Positions 36,260 to 46,356 of a stretch of 64,000 nt of DNA are shown in pieces. The notes beneath the pieces were generated by a model that was not told the origin of the DNA, made no database searches, and saw only the letters and a program-made list of their open reading frames with translations. The stretch spans positions 20,653,723-20,717,722 of the forward strand of contig NC_092705.1 of NCBI RefSeq assembly GCF_964275005.1. Reading direction: 5' to 3'. Both the position numbers and the translations under genes were made by a program. How positions within the stretch are numbered: position 1 is the stretch's first letter; each line of letters begins with the position of its first letter. This DNA comes from Diadema setosum (taxonomy: Eukaryota > Echinodermata > Echinoidea > Diadematoida > Diadematidae).

Positions 36260-39200
36260 AACGAAGTACTGAAAGTCAATCCATCACACTGTGAGCTCTA
36301 GTAACAGGCTTAACAAGAAATGAAAAATTGAATTCATATTTAACAAATAAATGGTAATTCGAACTTGATTATGAAATGTCACCACAAGTTGTTCAAATAT
36401 ATATAGCTTACCAACGAAAAATACGCTTTTAATTCCATTGATGGATAATGCAGTGTACGTGTATATTCCTTTTTTAAAAAGGAATTTATCTGCATTCTTG
36501 AATAAATTTCCTTTAAGAACAAGAACAATCAATTGCTTTCTTCTGCTATTGTATTGACAGCTGAATCCTGATTGGATATTACTGGTTGCCATGGCAACAG
36601 GAAAAAAAAACTTTTTTGAACTATAATCAATAGAAATGTTTGTTTTTAATTCACCTATCTACAAAAAAAAAAACTAAACAAAAAATACCAAAGTTTGCAG
36701 CAGTTGGAGGCATTTTTTGGATTATCAATCACCTGTATACACCTGGTTACCATGGTAACCATGCTCAATATTTTAACTTACAATGTATCCCATTGTTTTG
36801 CTGACATCTCTAGCAACATATATATACCTGGTTTTACGGTGTTTTGAGGAATTATTCATGAAATAACTGCAAAAAACTGTGATTATGTTGTGATTTTCAG
36901 TGCCAGCCGTAACCGACCCCAGTCTAGTTTCTAGTCGTTTTTATTTCGTTTTCATCTCTCCGAGTTGCAGCTTGCGCATTTCTAGAAGCCCAATTTATTG
37001 TGCTAAGCCGAGCGAAGGCGCATACCAAGTGATTGAGACGCCCAAACGGTTTGGGGTCACAATCACTGGGTATGCAACCTCACTCGGCTTGCTGGAACTC
37101 GGAAAAAAATATGAAGAGTTTGTTTGCAAAAACCGATAAGTCCATATTTATCAAATGGAGATATTTGCGATTAAAGGTCAAGAAAAATAAAGAGAATAAT
37201 AAGAAAATTTTTGCTTCTTTTGACCATAACTTCACAAATATACCTTTATATATAGTGACCAGTATATCATTTAAAAGGTATTATTTTGTCCTTTATGACA
37301 GAGACCGTACTTCAAAATCTTCAAAAATGGACTTATCGGTTTTTGCAAACAAACTCTTCATATACACGAAATAAAAACGACTAGAAACTAAACTACACTG
37401 ACCTCAGCTAGTGAGTTTGCTGGCAAAAACCCTTGTTTGCCGAGGAAAAAGTCTGCGTGCGCTAAGACTACTACACGCACCACTGGCACTGGCGCCTGTA
37501 GCAGTGCTAGTGGTGGGTGTATAGTCTTGGCGCGCGCAGACTCCTTTTCGAACAATAAGGTCTTGTCGCAACTAAAATGGCCTGTAAAATTTCATTGATA
37601 CCACAATTTCGAATCACATACTACTTAGGGGTGTTCCAGAGAGTCCAACCGACAACTCTATGCAGTCAAACCTTTTCTGCGGGGTGGGTTGAACGAAGTC
37701 ATTTTTTCTGGGTCCCTGCGCCTGGACTAGGACTGGCAGTTTTCTTTCGTTATGTCAACATTTTGTTTTAACCAAACAAATAAGCAATGAAAAACATAGA
37801 GTGGATAATGTTGCATCCTGAATCTTTACTTTGTTGTAACTGTATTGAATTAAATCTTCTTCTAAAGGTTTGGTATAATGGTGTCCTAATTTCTTCTGAC
37901 CAATTTTACATTTGTTACAACAAGTGGAACACTATGATGTTGCAGACAACCACATTGTCACTGATGTTGGAACACAGTCCCTATGTACAATTATATAACA
38001 ACCATTAGCATGTCACTGCATAGGTTGATGCGCAATTGAAGGGTGCATACATTGATTAATTTCTGAATTACCATTCCTACCTCTGAGAAAGAGTGTGAGG
38101 TGTAGAGGTCTCCACGGCAGATGTCCCATCCAACGATGTGGGTGGCACCGGGAAACAAATTCAGGTTACCGATGTGGTCCGAGTGGCCGTGTGTGCCGAT
38201 CACATGACTTATGTCGTCCACTCCGACGCCAGCTTTGGCCAAAGCTTGTTTGTGGAGCAAGGTGGAGAAGCAAATATTGTGGCATGTAAAATAACAATCA
38301 CCATAAAACCTTTAAACAATGTTACTGGTATCCTGGCTGCAAACTTAGTTATTTTTCAGGTTGATGAGTAATGCGACAAAATTACTTTTTGACCTTTTCT
38401 TAATAAAAGTTCTACATACACTGCATAGAGAAACACACATTACAAAGAGTAGAAAGGTCCTACTTGTGGGCATCAACAAAAAAATTGCCTTCTTGAAGAG
38501 TTTAGCTCTGTTTGAATGTCTATGGCAGATCTCACTTTTTTCTTTTTTTTTACAAATTTGACCACCATAATAGGTTTTGAAATCTTGGTCTGCCCTGATA
38601 CTCAGGACACAAAGTTACAATAAACATCGACAAACATCTTCCGCCAAAAATTGTTTGACAAAGACATTTGGCTGAACAGAGTACGTGTAAGCTTATTTCT
38701 TCAGACCTAGGGTTTGTCTTTCCCCAATCACATGAATGAGTTATTTTTTTTTCATGAAAAACCATCTTTCAATTAAAATTGCTAGATATTATACTAATCT
38801 GAAACTTACCTTAAAAAGCTTACTGCTTCAAGTCTTAGACCTAACATTGCACATTATACCGATCTTAAACTTACTTTTACGAACTTTGATATGCTTCAAG
38901 TTTCCCATGTATATGCTCTGATCTTTGTAAGAGTGTTTCACATCATTTCAACTCTGATACTTAAAAGGAGTACATAGTATTAGCCCCGGCGATACGGTGC
39001 AATTAACTCAATAAGAGGCAAAAGCTTTTGAATTGGTAACGGTCATCGAGCACTGTGCGGAGGGAAGGACAAACTAGAAATGTCGCTACGGCGACTGGTG
39101 TATGCCTCCGCCATAATGCATGGTTCTCCTAATAGGTCTATAGTACAATGTCTTGACAATGTGTGATGACAGTTTTACCACAAATGTGCTGAATGTTCAC

Positions 39201-42200
39201 TTTCCTAGAACTAGGTTCAATTGGATGAATAATTAAAACGTCAGAGTGCAGGTATTTGGGGGAACTGATGATTTTTACTTGACTTTTGACCCTTTTATAA
39301 GTTTATGCATTGAGTAATTTTCAAGGTATTGAGAAAAGTATAATTTCAGTATCAAATGGTAAAATAGTATTATCTAAACCTGGCCTTTGACCTTTGACCT
39401 CACAGTTCCAAAGAGAATCACTGTCAGGTAGAACATGCATAAATATGTAAGTTTCATGATAATACCTTGAGTTACTTTTGAGATATGGAGGAAGAAGTGC
39501 AATTTAGCACTTTCACTTGACCTTTGACCTTTTGACCTTTGACCTTTTGGCAAGAAACTTCCCACAGAATATATATTGGGTTATACATGCATACATCAAG
39601 TTAAAAAAAATCCTTCAGGCATTGCATAAATATAAGGAAAGTAGTGATATTTCAAGGAGTTGACCTTGACCTTTGACCCCCTGACCTTTGATCCATGACC
39701 CCCAACTTCCCTAGATAATCACTGCCCATCGGTACATGCATATATACTAAATTCCATGAAGATACCTTGAACCATTTGCGAGATATGGAGAAAAACATGA
39801 AATTTCAAACTTTTTTTCACAAAATAACCTGTGACCTTTGACCTTTGACCCCATGACCCTAAAATCCAAACAAAGTATCATCCCCCAGGATATACCCTCA
39901 TACCAAGTTTGATGCAAAACCACCTCACGGTTCTTGAGATATCGACAAAAACAAAACGGGACGGACGTACGGACGGACGGACGTATGGACGTACGGACGG
40001 ACGGACGACCCGAAAACATAATGCCTCCGGCCACTTCGTTGGCGGAGGCATTAAAAAATCTTGAAAGTTCACCTCCTCGTATCTCCCTTATTTTACCACC
40101 AAATCCCTTGAAACTTCACACATATATCTAATATGGATATATCATCCTTCATATGATTTTTGGGCGAAAGTGCTGATGTATCTTTTGAGATATGTTTGTT
40201 TTTCTGTTTGAGTCAACCATGGGAAAGGGTTACAATTTTTTCTGGACATAAGTCTGCGCCTGCATGACTATGTATTTGATTAACATATTGCTAGTCTGTA
40301 TACACCAGACTCACTACCTGCGAAGTTTCGTGTTGGAGCAATTAGTAGTTAGGTGAAAATAAGAGCAAAAAGACAACTGAATTTAAGAGAAAATACTGGA
40401 CATGCACAACTAGTTTATCCTCCTGCGCATGCGTTCTCTACTGGTCAGTGCACGCTTAGCTAATCAGCGGTGTCAAGTTCGGTGCAATGTGACAGGTTTC
40501 GTTTTTCGGTCCACAGGTTGGTGAGTGGGCAAGAGAGGAACCCTGCAATGTGCTTCAACTATTTCACACGGCACGAAAACCGATACATCGGACTGCGTAC
40601 TGCTTACGCTATGGATTTTACGTGGGTCACAAGTGACACTGATCTCAATTTTTTTTCTGGACATATCCGTGCCCCAAATGATACAGAAAAGAAATTTGGA
40701 ACACAGTATGGATATACTACCATAAGTTATATACCGAAGTTTCATTTTGGAGCAATGAAGGAAAATGTGAAAAAATAACACTTGTTTTGAGACCAAATTT
40801 TCTGTTTTGGAAGCTAAGTTTCGACGTTATTTTCACAGGTTTATACTCAATAAAACCCAAAATAACTAACACTGCGAGTTACAGAATAGTTTCTTCTTCA
40901 ATTTGCTGTATAGATTTAATCATTTGATGGCTTCTGAGGTGAGATATTGCGATTGTCCTGCAACACTTCCCCAGCGGTTTTGCATACACAAGCTGTCTAC
41001 TTTATGCAAATGAGGCTTCGATGTGCGATGCTTTTGGCGAGTTAATTGCACCGTATCGCCATGCCTGGTATCTGCATTGTGTAGTGCCTTTATTTTCAGT
41101 CAAGATCCTTTGCTCCGCCCATCTCCTGCATTCTTGTGGTAGTGAATGGAGACATGTCCCTACCGTCAATAAGGTACTGCCTATCCCATGGTCCGCCAGT
41201 GTCCACTAGCACCTTGCACTGTGAGGTCTCAACCAGTGTGATTGTGCCGTCGGCATGGAAACTCCCATCCTCTTCTGGGGTGCAGTAGCCTTCCTTCAAG
41301 ACTGTGACCTATGACACACAAGAGTATTAAAAAGGTGAATTTCATGCAGAGGTAGCTAGAATGGCCCGAGAATAAGCAGGTTCTGGGGGTACACTAGTGC
41401 ATCAAGCCTGCACTGGTACTGAAATATATCAACATGTATTATCACCTAACACTTGGGGATAAGCCCAAACTGATAAACTCATGTATGTCATGTGGCAGAA
41501 AACATGGGTTTACTGTAATCTAAATGCATGAAATTAACAACAAGTTCGCAACTACTAAATATTACACAGTAGTTCCCTAAAACTTTTTGGCAACAAGGGG
41601 AATTTACAGCAAGGAATACCATTGGTACTTTTTACTGTAATCTTGTCCTTTATGGAATTAAAGGAAAAGTTCACCTTCATTAACATAAGGATTGAGAGAA
41701 TGTAGCAATATCAGTAGAACACACATCATTGAAAGTTTGAGAAAAATCTGACAATCCGTTCAAAAGTTATGAATTTTTGAAGTTTTTGTGCAGTCATCGC
41801 TGGATGAGAAGACTACTGCAGTGTATTATGTCACATGCGTACAACAATATAAGGAAAATATAAAGAGAATTTCACAAAATTTCATCTTTTGAAAAAAGTA
41901 CCGTACACATTCCCTTGACTCGTTACTGACATAATGTTATTGGTAATATTATTCCCATTGCCTTTAGAAAGAGGCAAGTCAAGTGCTCTTTTATTATGCA
42001 AAAAAAGTGAAAATATGTTGAATTTTCTTTACATTTTCTTTATATTGTTGTACTCATATGACATCACGAGCCTTAGTAGTCTCCTCATCCAGCGGTCCAA
42101 ACATAAAAATTTTAAGAATTCATAACTTTTGCATTGATTGTCCAATTTTCCTCAAACTTTCACTGATGTGTTCTACTAATATTGCTGCATTCTCTCAATC

Positions 42201-42289
42201 CTTATGTTTATGAAAGTGAACTTGTCCTTTAAGTTCAAGATGAGCCCCACACTCACTGTTACTTGGTCACTCTCATAGACTTTGTTCAT
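30134..42289 (-). CDS. MBLAC1: MBLAC1-like metallo-beta-lactamase-fold hydrolase, five coding exons
   Basis: Joining (- strand) 42289-42257, 41308-41164, 38244-38081, 32674-32563 and 30318-30134 gives one frame of 212 codons plus TGA, in phase at every junction. The MBL metal-ligand motifs are all present: THGHSDH (HxHxDH) in exon 3, TPGH in exon 4, AGDLFE at the exon 4/5 junction and VPGHGPPF in exon 5. VDTGGPW and GNLNLFPGA also match MBLAC1. Human MBLAC1 is described as an RNA endonuclease for replication-dependent histone pre-mRNA, and its worm relative is SWIP-10; activity here is inferred by homology. The start ATG is preceded in frame by TAA 12 bases upstream and has A at -3. The protein is shorter than human MBLAC1 because it lacks the low-complexity inserts and tail. 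Introns total about 11.5 kb and are full of repeats. Confidence 0.95.
31043..31118 (-). tRNA. tRNA-like sequence, Ala(AGC)-like, probably pseudogene or SINE head
   Basis: 76 bases with perfect A box TAGCTCAGTCGG and B box GGTTCGAGTCC, a 4-bp D stem (GCTC/GAGC) and a 5-bp T stem (TCGGG/CCCGA). A TTTT run directly downstream could terminate Pol III. However, only about 5 of 7 acceptor pairs form and the anticodon arm has a 4-bp stem with an 8-base loop. AGC would be the anticodon if read as Ala. Function doubtful. Confidence 0.5.
31414..31454. repeat. (AT)n microsatellite
   Basis: TA/AT dinucleotide run, directly visible. Confidence 0.85.
32563..32674 (-). CDS. MBLAC1: MBLAC1 coding exon 4
   Basis: Encodes GNPYEISSELVVMPTPGHTH and NDVSLVVKDGPKVVVIA. 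TPGH (around 32621-32632) carries a metal-binding His. Donor GCAG/GTATGG. The acceptor GCTGAAAAG/GGA is weak; I placed it by phase and homology. Confidence 0.9.
33256..33349. repeat. Nested palindrome 1 in left fold-back arm
   Basis: AGTCTGCG...CGCAGACT encloses AAGACTACTACAC / GTGTAGTAGTCTT and CCACTAGCACTG / CAGTGCCAGTGG, an imperfect 94-base hairpin. The equivalent is in the right arm at about 37450-37545. Confidence 0.85.
33411..33619. repeat. Nested palindrome 2 in left fold-back arm
   Basis: TTTCTAGCCGTTTTTATTTC / GAAATAAAAACGACTAGAAA encloses CCGAGTTGCAGC / GCTGCAACTCGG, which encloses AAGCCGAGTGAGG...CTTCGCTCGGCTTA. The result is a stacked hairpin of about 209 bases. Confidence 0.85.
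34554..35535. mobile_element. piggyBac-like MITE in the fold-back spacer
   Basis: Terminal CCCTATAAAGCCCAAG and inverse CTTTATAGAG, flanked by TTAA on both sides (34550-34553 and 35536-35539). 982 bp. It has poly-G and poly-C tracts just inside the ends and GGCACA..TGTGCC motifs. CCCT termini with TTAA duplications are typical of piggyBac. Confidence 0.8.
35900..36060. repeat. Tandem duplication of about 80 bp in the fold-back spacer
   Basis: ACAGAATGAATCAAATTT...CACTTACAGTCCACGAAAAGC recurs about 78 bases later (ACAGAATGATTCAAATTT). Adjacent sequence to 36404 has only an AT microsatellite (36219-36260). Confidence 0.8.
36219..36260. repeat. (AT)n microsatellite
   Basis: TA dinucleotide run, directly visible. 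Confidence 0.9.
37112..37360. mobile_element. 249-bp MITE inserted in the right fold-back arm
   Basis: Inverted ends start TGAAGAGTTTGTTTGCAAAA and match over about 34 bases. Flanked by TA on both sides. The homologous site in the left arm is uninterrupted. Related to the repeat at 51625-52158. Confidence 0.92.
38081..38244 (-). CDS. MBLAC1: MBLAC1 coding exon 3
   Basis: Acceptor AAACAAG/CTTTGG, donor TCAGAG/GTAGGA on the - strand. Encodes ALAKAGVGVDDISHVIG, then THGHSDHIGN (38165-38195) and LFPGATHIVGWDICRGD. Spacing from PWDRQYL in exon 2 to THGHSDH equals that in human MBLAC1, which fixes the acceptor. Confidence 0.95.
38245..41163 (-). other. MBLAC1 intron 2
   Basis: Holds the second AGGTCA element (39071-40052). 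Beyond it, blocks at about 40312 and 40727 (CGAAGTTTC.T.TTGGAGCAAT) form direct repeats about 415 bp apart around a 102-codon open frame (40470-40778) I do not recognise. Confidence 0.7.
39071..40052 (-). mobile_element. AGGTCA-direct-repeat transposable element, copy 2
   Basis: Reverse orientation to copy 1 (17331-18484). Starts on the - strand with AATGCCTCCGCCAACGAAGT and a TCCG/TACG microsatellite, and ends CGACATTTCTAGTTT. TGACCTTTGACC-type repeats lie at about 39389, 39515-39547, 39661-39690 and 39835-39858. Confidence 0.85.
41164..41308 (-). CDS. MBLAC1: MBLAC1 coding exon 2
   Basis: Acceptor GTGTCATAG/GTCACA, donor GACG/GTAGGG on the - strand. Encodes VTVLKEGYCTPEEDGSFHAD, then TITLVE and VDTGGPWDRQYL, the N-terminal MBL strands. 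Confidence 0.95.
41662..42228. mobile_element. TTAA-flanked MITE (567 bp) in MBLAC1 intron 1
   Basis: Inverted ends AGGAAAAGTTCACCTTCATT and AATGAAA-type GTGAACTTGTCCT, matching over about 40 bases. TTAA lies at both flanks (41658-41661 and 42229-42232). The TTAA suggests piggyBac mobilisation. Confidence 0.88.
42257..42289 (-). CDS. MBLAC1: MBLAC1 coding exon 1 (11 codons)
   Basis: ATG at 42289-42287, reading MNKVYESDQVT, donor GTAACA/GTGAGT. In-frame TAA 12 bases upstream and a possible 5' acceptor TTCTCTGCAG ending at 42311. An untranslated exon probably lies further upstream. Confidence 0.8.
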
Positions 42290-42439
42290 CCTGAACTGTT
42301 ACACACCATCCTGCAGAGAAAACAAAATCATAATTTGATGACAGATAGATTCATGGCATTTACAATTTAAACTACATAATGATGCCTCATGTCTTGCTCA
42401 ATGTTAGGTGCATTCTACAAAGCGTTGGTTGAGAATGAT

Positions 42440-42660
42440 AAGGGCATTAAGTTGTCACTAAATCCATTCCGAATTCACGATTCAATCGACATAAAAAGCC
42501 ATGTCCCATCCAGCGCACACAGCAACCGTGCCGCCGGCCGGCGAGGCGCGATGGCTCTGCTGGTACTGAGCATTCAAAGCTAGCTAGCCAGGAATATAAT
42601 ACTGCTACGCTATACGCTATACCACGTATCCTGTAATGTGCGTCGCACACGTACACAAAC
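42440..42660 (-). promoter_or_regulatory. CpG-richer block, candidate MBLAC1 promoter or 5' exon
   Basis: GC- and CpG-dense (GCCGCCGGCCGGCGAGGCGC on +) compared with its AT-rich surroundings, 150-370 bases upstream of the MBLAC1 start exon. Position only; no core motif identified. Confidence 0.35.
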
Positions 42661-42876
42661 TGTACAGTAATGTACAGTGCTTAACGAGTCGTCGCAAGCA
42701 AAAATACAGCATGCCCTTATTCGACATAAATACCCGTAAAAACGATTCAAATTCCAAGAAAATCACGCTCATGTGGCTGATACACTGCCAATAATGAATT
42801 TAAGTGGATTTGTGGAGAGAAAAGTACTCAGAGAGGGAGAATTTCTTCTACCATAGAGGGCACCATGGTGGCTTGA

Positions 42877-42921
42877 CCCAAGACTATTTCGGGTTTAATT
42901 TAAACCCGAAATAGACTTGGG
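42877..42921. repeat. Near-perfect 45-base palindrome
   Basis: CTATTTCGGGTTTAA-t-TTAAACCCGAAATAG (42884-42914) is perfect. It extends on both sides with CCCAAG / CTTGGG after one mismatch. Confidence 0.95.
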
Positions 42922-43019
42922 TTTAACTAAACCTCGCTAGCAGAATACAAAATTAAACCTCGGGTCTAGCTAAACCATAGGTGAGTCTAAAATGGGTTTA
43001 AACCTTGGTCTACAGTAGA

Positions 43020-44730
43020 ATACGGGCCATAGTGTTCAAGACAACTTCACGCCCTTCTCATTCTCAACAGACGAAAGGTTTATCGACATGTATATACTGT
43101 TTTACCCTGAGGCTGAGATAAGCCTTGTATTTTTTTTTTTTTTTGGAAGTACAACCCAAAATAGAGCATAAACTTCCCCAGGACTTGTTAAAACAGTGAT
43201 GAGAAAATGATGTGAATATGAGCTAATGATTGAAAGATTATTTCTTCAAGTACACTCGTTGACAGTTACACAGTGAACCAACTGAGATCATGTGTTTGAA
43301 GCTGAAATCACCACTTTATTCTGTGACTCAATATTGTTCAAATTTACATGACATTTGACAGAGAGTAAGACGATATTTTGTTCAATTCTTATGCAGTTTG
43401 GTCTAACTGAACTTCCCTTTTTTTTTGGTAAAAACCAAAAGCTCACCATGTATAACATAATTTTTTTTTTTTTTTTGAGATACAAAACTACATTTGTGCC
43501 TTTGAAAGTTAGTACCTTTACAGATGTTAATAAATGGTATTTGTACAAAACTGAACTGATGTGCAAATGTTCATACCAAATATGTAAGATCTCTCTAATA
43601 AGTCTGGGATTAACAGTCTAACATAAAATATGTCTGTAGATACAACTGGGTGGACCATGTACAGCGATAGGGCTGTGTATAGTTAGGTGGACCATATCAC
43701 AGTACATGTCCTGTACCATCCTGTGCTAGGTTGCACTCCACATTCTTGGATCTCAACCAAAAACAAAACAAAACAAAACAAAACAAACAAAATGTCTATT
43801 TCATCCAGCATCGGTATGGAAGAAACTTCACATTGTCTATGGAATGGATAATCCCTTCCTGCTTAATTTAATGGAGAACTAGATATTCTAGTCTGGGAAT
43901 GGTTGCATGGACATGGTGAGAACATGAAATCAAATGGCCCACACACTGTCCGTGGTGGATATGAGCCAGATTTGTTGGTAGTACAAAACTGTATTTAGGC
44001 CTATTTTAAGTTCATATATAGAATCTATCTAGATCTAGAGTAACCGTCTATAGGTGGTTCTAGACCAATTGAGACCAGCCTAGTGCGAGGGTCCTAATCT
44101 CGTGATCTCCCCCACACGACAGCATTTATTGAGACCCGAGAGTGGGTTTTCTTTTTTAAGATAATGTAAGTATATTTACTCCACTATCTGTTTCTACAGA
44201 CTCTAGATCTCTAGTACATATACAGTGCTAAAATGCAATATTGTGTTCAATTCTAGCATTGAACTATTAATCTGACATCATCACTGATTCATAGATGGTC
44301 ACTACCTACCAAGCAGTTTGTGATAGATCAAACTTCATCTGCTGATGTCTACAAGTTTTCATTTTTTTTTTCACGCACTGTAAACTAAAAGCATGGAACA
44401 ATTTGGCTCCTAGTCCTAGCTCCATCTTGACCGAAAGATCGGTCTGTATCTGCCTGGTTGTTGGGGATATGTTCCGTGCCGCGGAGACTGCGACTGGCTG
44501 GGTTACGGATCCCCTCCTATACAGAAAGCGATAATGTCAAAAAATAAAACTAAGACTCCTCCGGGCAGAAGGATCTTTCTGTCAAGCTCCGGCATAACTG
44601 CACCAGCGACCCCAACCCGTACCGCCGGGGCCGGGGTTACATCTAACACGTTAGTTAGAAGTCTACTTTCTAGATCTAGGGCCTAGTTAATTCTACTATT
44701 TCCCCCAAAAAAGCAAAAGGACCCTCCTAA
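43020..44730. other. Intergenic stretch
   Basis: T runs at 43131 and 43460, an (AAAAC)n run near 43760 and a GC-richer part at 44400-44640. No gene recognised. Confidence 0.55.
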
Positions 44731-45135
44731 AGGCCCCGTCACACTACAGCGTATAAATCAGCGAATGCCTAGCGGATGGGCAAAATTTGGCAAAGTCCAG
44801 ATACGCTCAAGTCCGCTCGAATTCGCAAGCAAAATGTGGCTTTCGAACGTTCGCCTAACGGAGGATGAGCATATGCTAACCGTGTTGCGAGCGGATAAAG
44901 TAACGAATGAAAGCGAATGCGTACAGTCCATCCAACGGATGCTGAGCGGACAAAGCGAATGAGCAGCTAATGCCCAACATATGCAGAGCGATACTGCGGC
45001 GATTACGTGACGGATCTCGGCTGACTCACACTTCACCAAATCATTTTGAGCAGTGACAGTGTCAAGTAATGTGGTGACTGTGAAAATGGCCCCCAAAAGA
45101 AGGAAGCAGAAGTCACCAACAAGTATAGTACTCCT

Positions 45136-45323
45136 GGGGGCATTTCATGAAGGAACTTGTCGGATAAAATGTCCGACAAGTCAATTATATCCGACAAGTT
45201 CAGAGAAATCAGCCAATCAGGCTAAAGAATTTCTCAAAATAAGTCGGGAATTTCTCAAAATAAGTCGGATATAATTGACTTGTCAGATATTTTATCCGAC
45301 AAGTTCCTTCATGAAATGCCCCC
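45136..45323. mobile_element. Palindromic MITE, 188 bp, nested
   Basis: GGGGGCATTTCATGAAGGAA and its inverse at the right end, continuing through CTTGTCGGATAAAAT..GTC and CAAGTCAATTATATCCGAC. Most of the element is one hairpin. Confidence 0.92.
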
Positions 45324-45623
45324 CTGATGTTACTACCCTCGACAGTCCTCAAGATTTCCCTATTAAAGTGCACTTCCTTCTGATGACCACGTTGACGCAT
45401 AATGTCGGTAGTCCAACATCCTCCATTGCGTCTGATGCCTCCAACTGGAGTCGAACTTTCACAATTCCCATCAAAATTCCACGCAGAGATTCCCATTTAC
45501 TACAGGTTGACTTTTATAGCAGCGGTTTACAATAATGTTCTTGATACAAGCACTGCAAGTGCGGTTATTCTCTACCATTATATTTATTACTCAATGCCAG
45601 AATACGTATAATGTAATGTCATG

Positions 45624-45850
45624 TAGGGGTGTACCATAGTGGATAAGACTCCCGATTCCCGAACCGAGGACCCGGGTTCGAATACCGCCCAGTGCTTACA
45701 TCCTTGGGCAAGATTTTTTACCTATGATATCCTTCTCGACCCAGGTGTATGGGTACCTGACAACGCTAGGGTAATAATAATAGCAGGGCCCTCTGGTAGA
45801 GCAGTGGCAACACTGAAGAGGCTACAGGCTGGGTAAATAAGACCTTTTTT
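45624..45850 (+). mobile_element. tRNA-derived SINE, nested
   Basis: A-box-like TACCATAGTGG and B box GGTTCGAATAC, then a body with CAGGGCCCTCTGGTAGAGCA and GGCTACAGGCTGGGTAAATA. A TTATTA/TCATTA simple repeat (45852-45892) follows as the tail. Confidence 0.75.
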
Positions 45851-46001
45851 TCTTATTATTGTTATTATTATCATTATCATTATCATTATTATGTGTGCTA
45901 TGAATATCTATTTGTTTTTTCCTACTTCGTTTTATATATCAACGTGTGTTGCTGTTTCAGATTTGGTGGGCGAATTTGGACGAACGGCGGACGAATAAGA
46001 A

Positions 46002-46141
46002 ACGAACGCAGAGCGACCAAAACTTTCGATCAGCGGATGCTAAGCAAACGCAGAGCGACCAAAACTTTCGATCAGCGGATGCTAAGCGAACGCAGAGCGA
46101 CCAAAACTTTCGATCAGCGGATGCTAAGCGAACACAGAGCG
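46002..46141 (+). repeat. 42-bp tandem repeat, three full copies
   Basis: The unit contains CAGAGCGACCAAAACTTTCG then ATCAGCGGATGCTAAGC. 42 bp is divisible by 3, so it stays open in frame, but it is non-coding transposon DNA. Confidence 0.95.
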
Positions 46142-46356
46142 GATTGTCATTCCGTTCGTCATCCGCTCAAGATTTTGGACATGTCCAAAATCAAAATTTG
46201 GCTCCGGCGGATCTCTGCGAATCTCTGCGAACAGCTAGCGGATACAGCAAACGTCAAGCGAGTCACGAACGACGAGCAACGGATGTGACCGTATCTCCAA
46301 ATTTTCGGATCCGCTGGGCATTCGTTGGCTTGATCCGCTCTAGTGTGACGGGGGCT

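Larger units (their letters stand above)
33101..37697. mobile_element. 4.6-kb fold-back element with long inverted arms, in MBLAC1 intron 3
   Basis: The left arm 33101-34395 is matched in inverse by 36405-37697, with outer ends TTCGTTCAACCCACCCCGCA. The spacer is about 2 kb. Arms are similar but not identical; the left carries about 255 extra bases (about 33993-34247) and the right carries a MITE (37112-37360). Each arm contains further palindromes. No transposase and no clear target duplication were found. Confidence 0.85.
44731..46356. mobile_element. TAA-flanked DNA transposon (1.6 kb) with nested insertions
   Basis: Inverted ends AGGCCCCGTCACACTA and TAGTGTGACGGGGGCT, with similarity continuing about 60 bases. 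TAA on both flanks (44728-44730 and 46357-46359). A 3-bp TWA duplication suggests PIF/Harbinger, but no transposase is seen. Contains a palindromic MITE, a SINE and a 42-bp tandem repeat. Confidence 0.8.

Noticed and set aside
40470..40778. 102-codon open frame in MBLAC1 intron 2
   Set aside because: No recognisable motif, overlapping frames on both strands, and it is bounded by direct repeats typical of transposon DNA.
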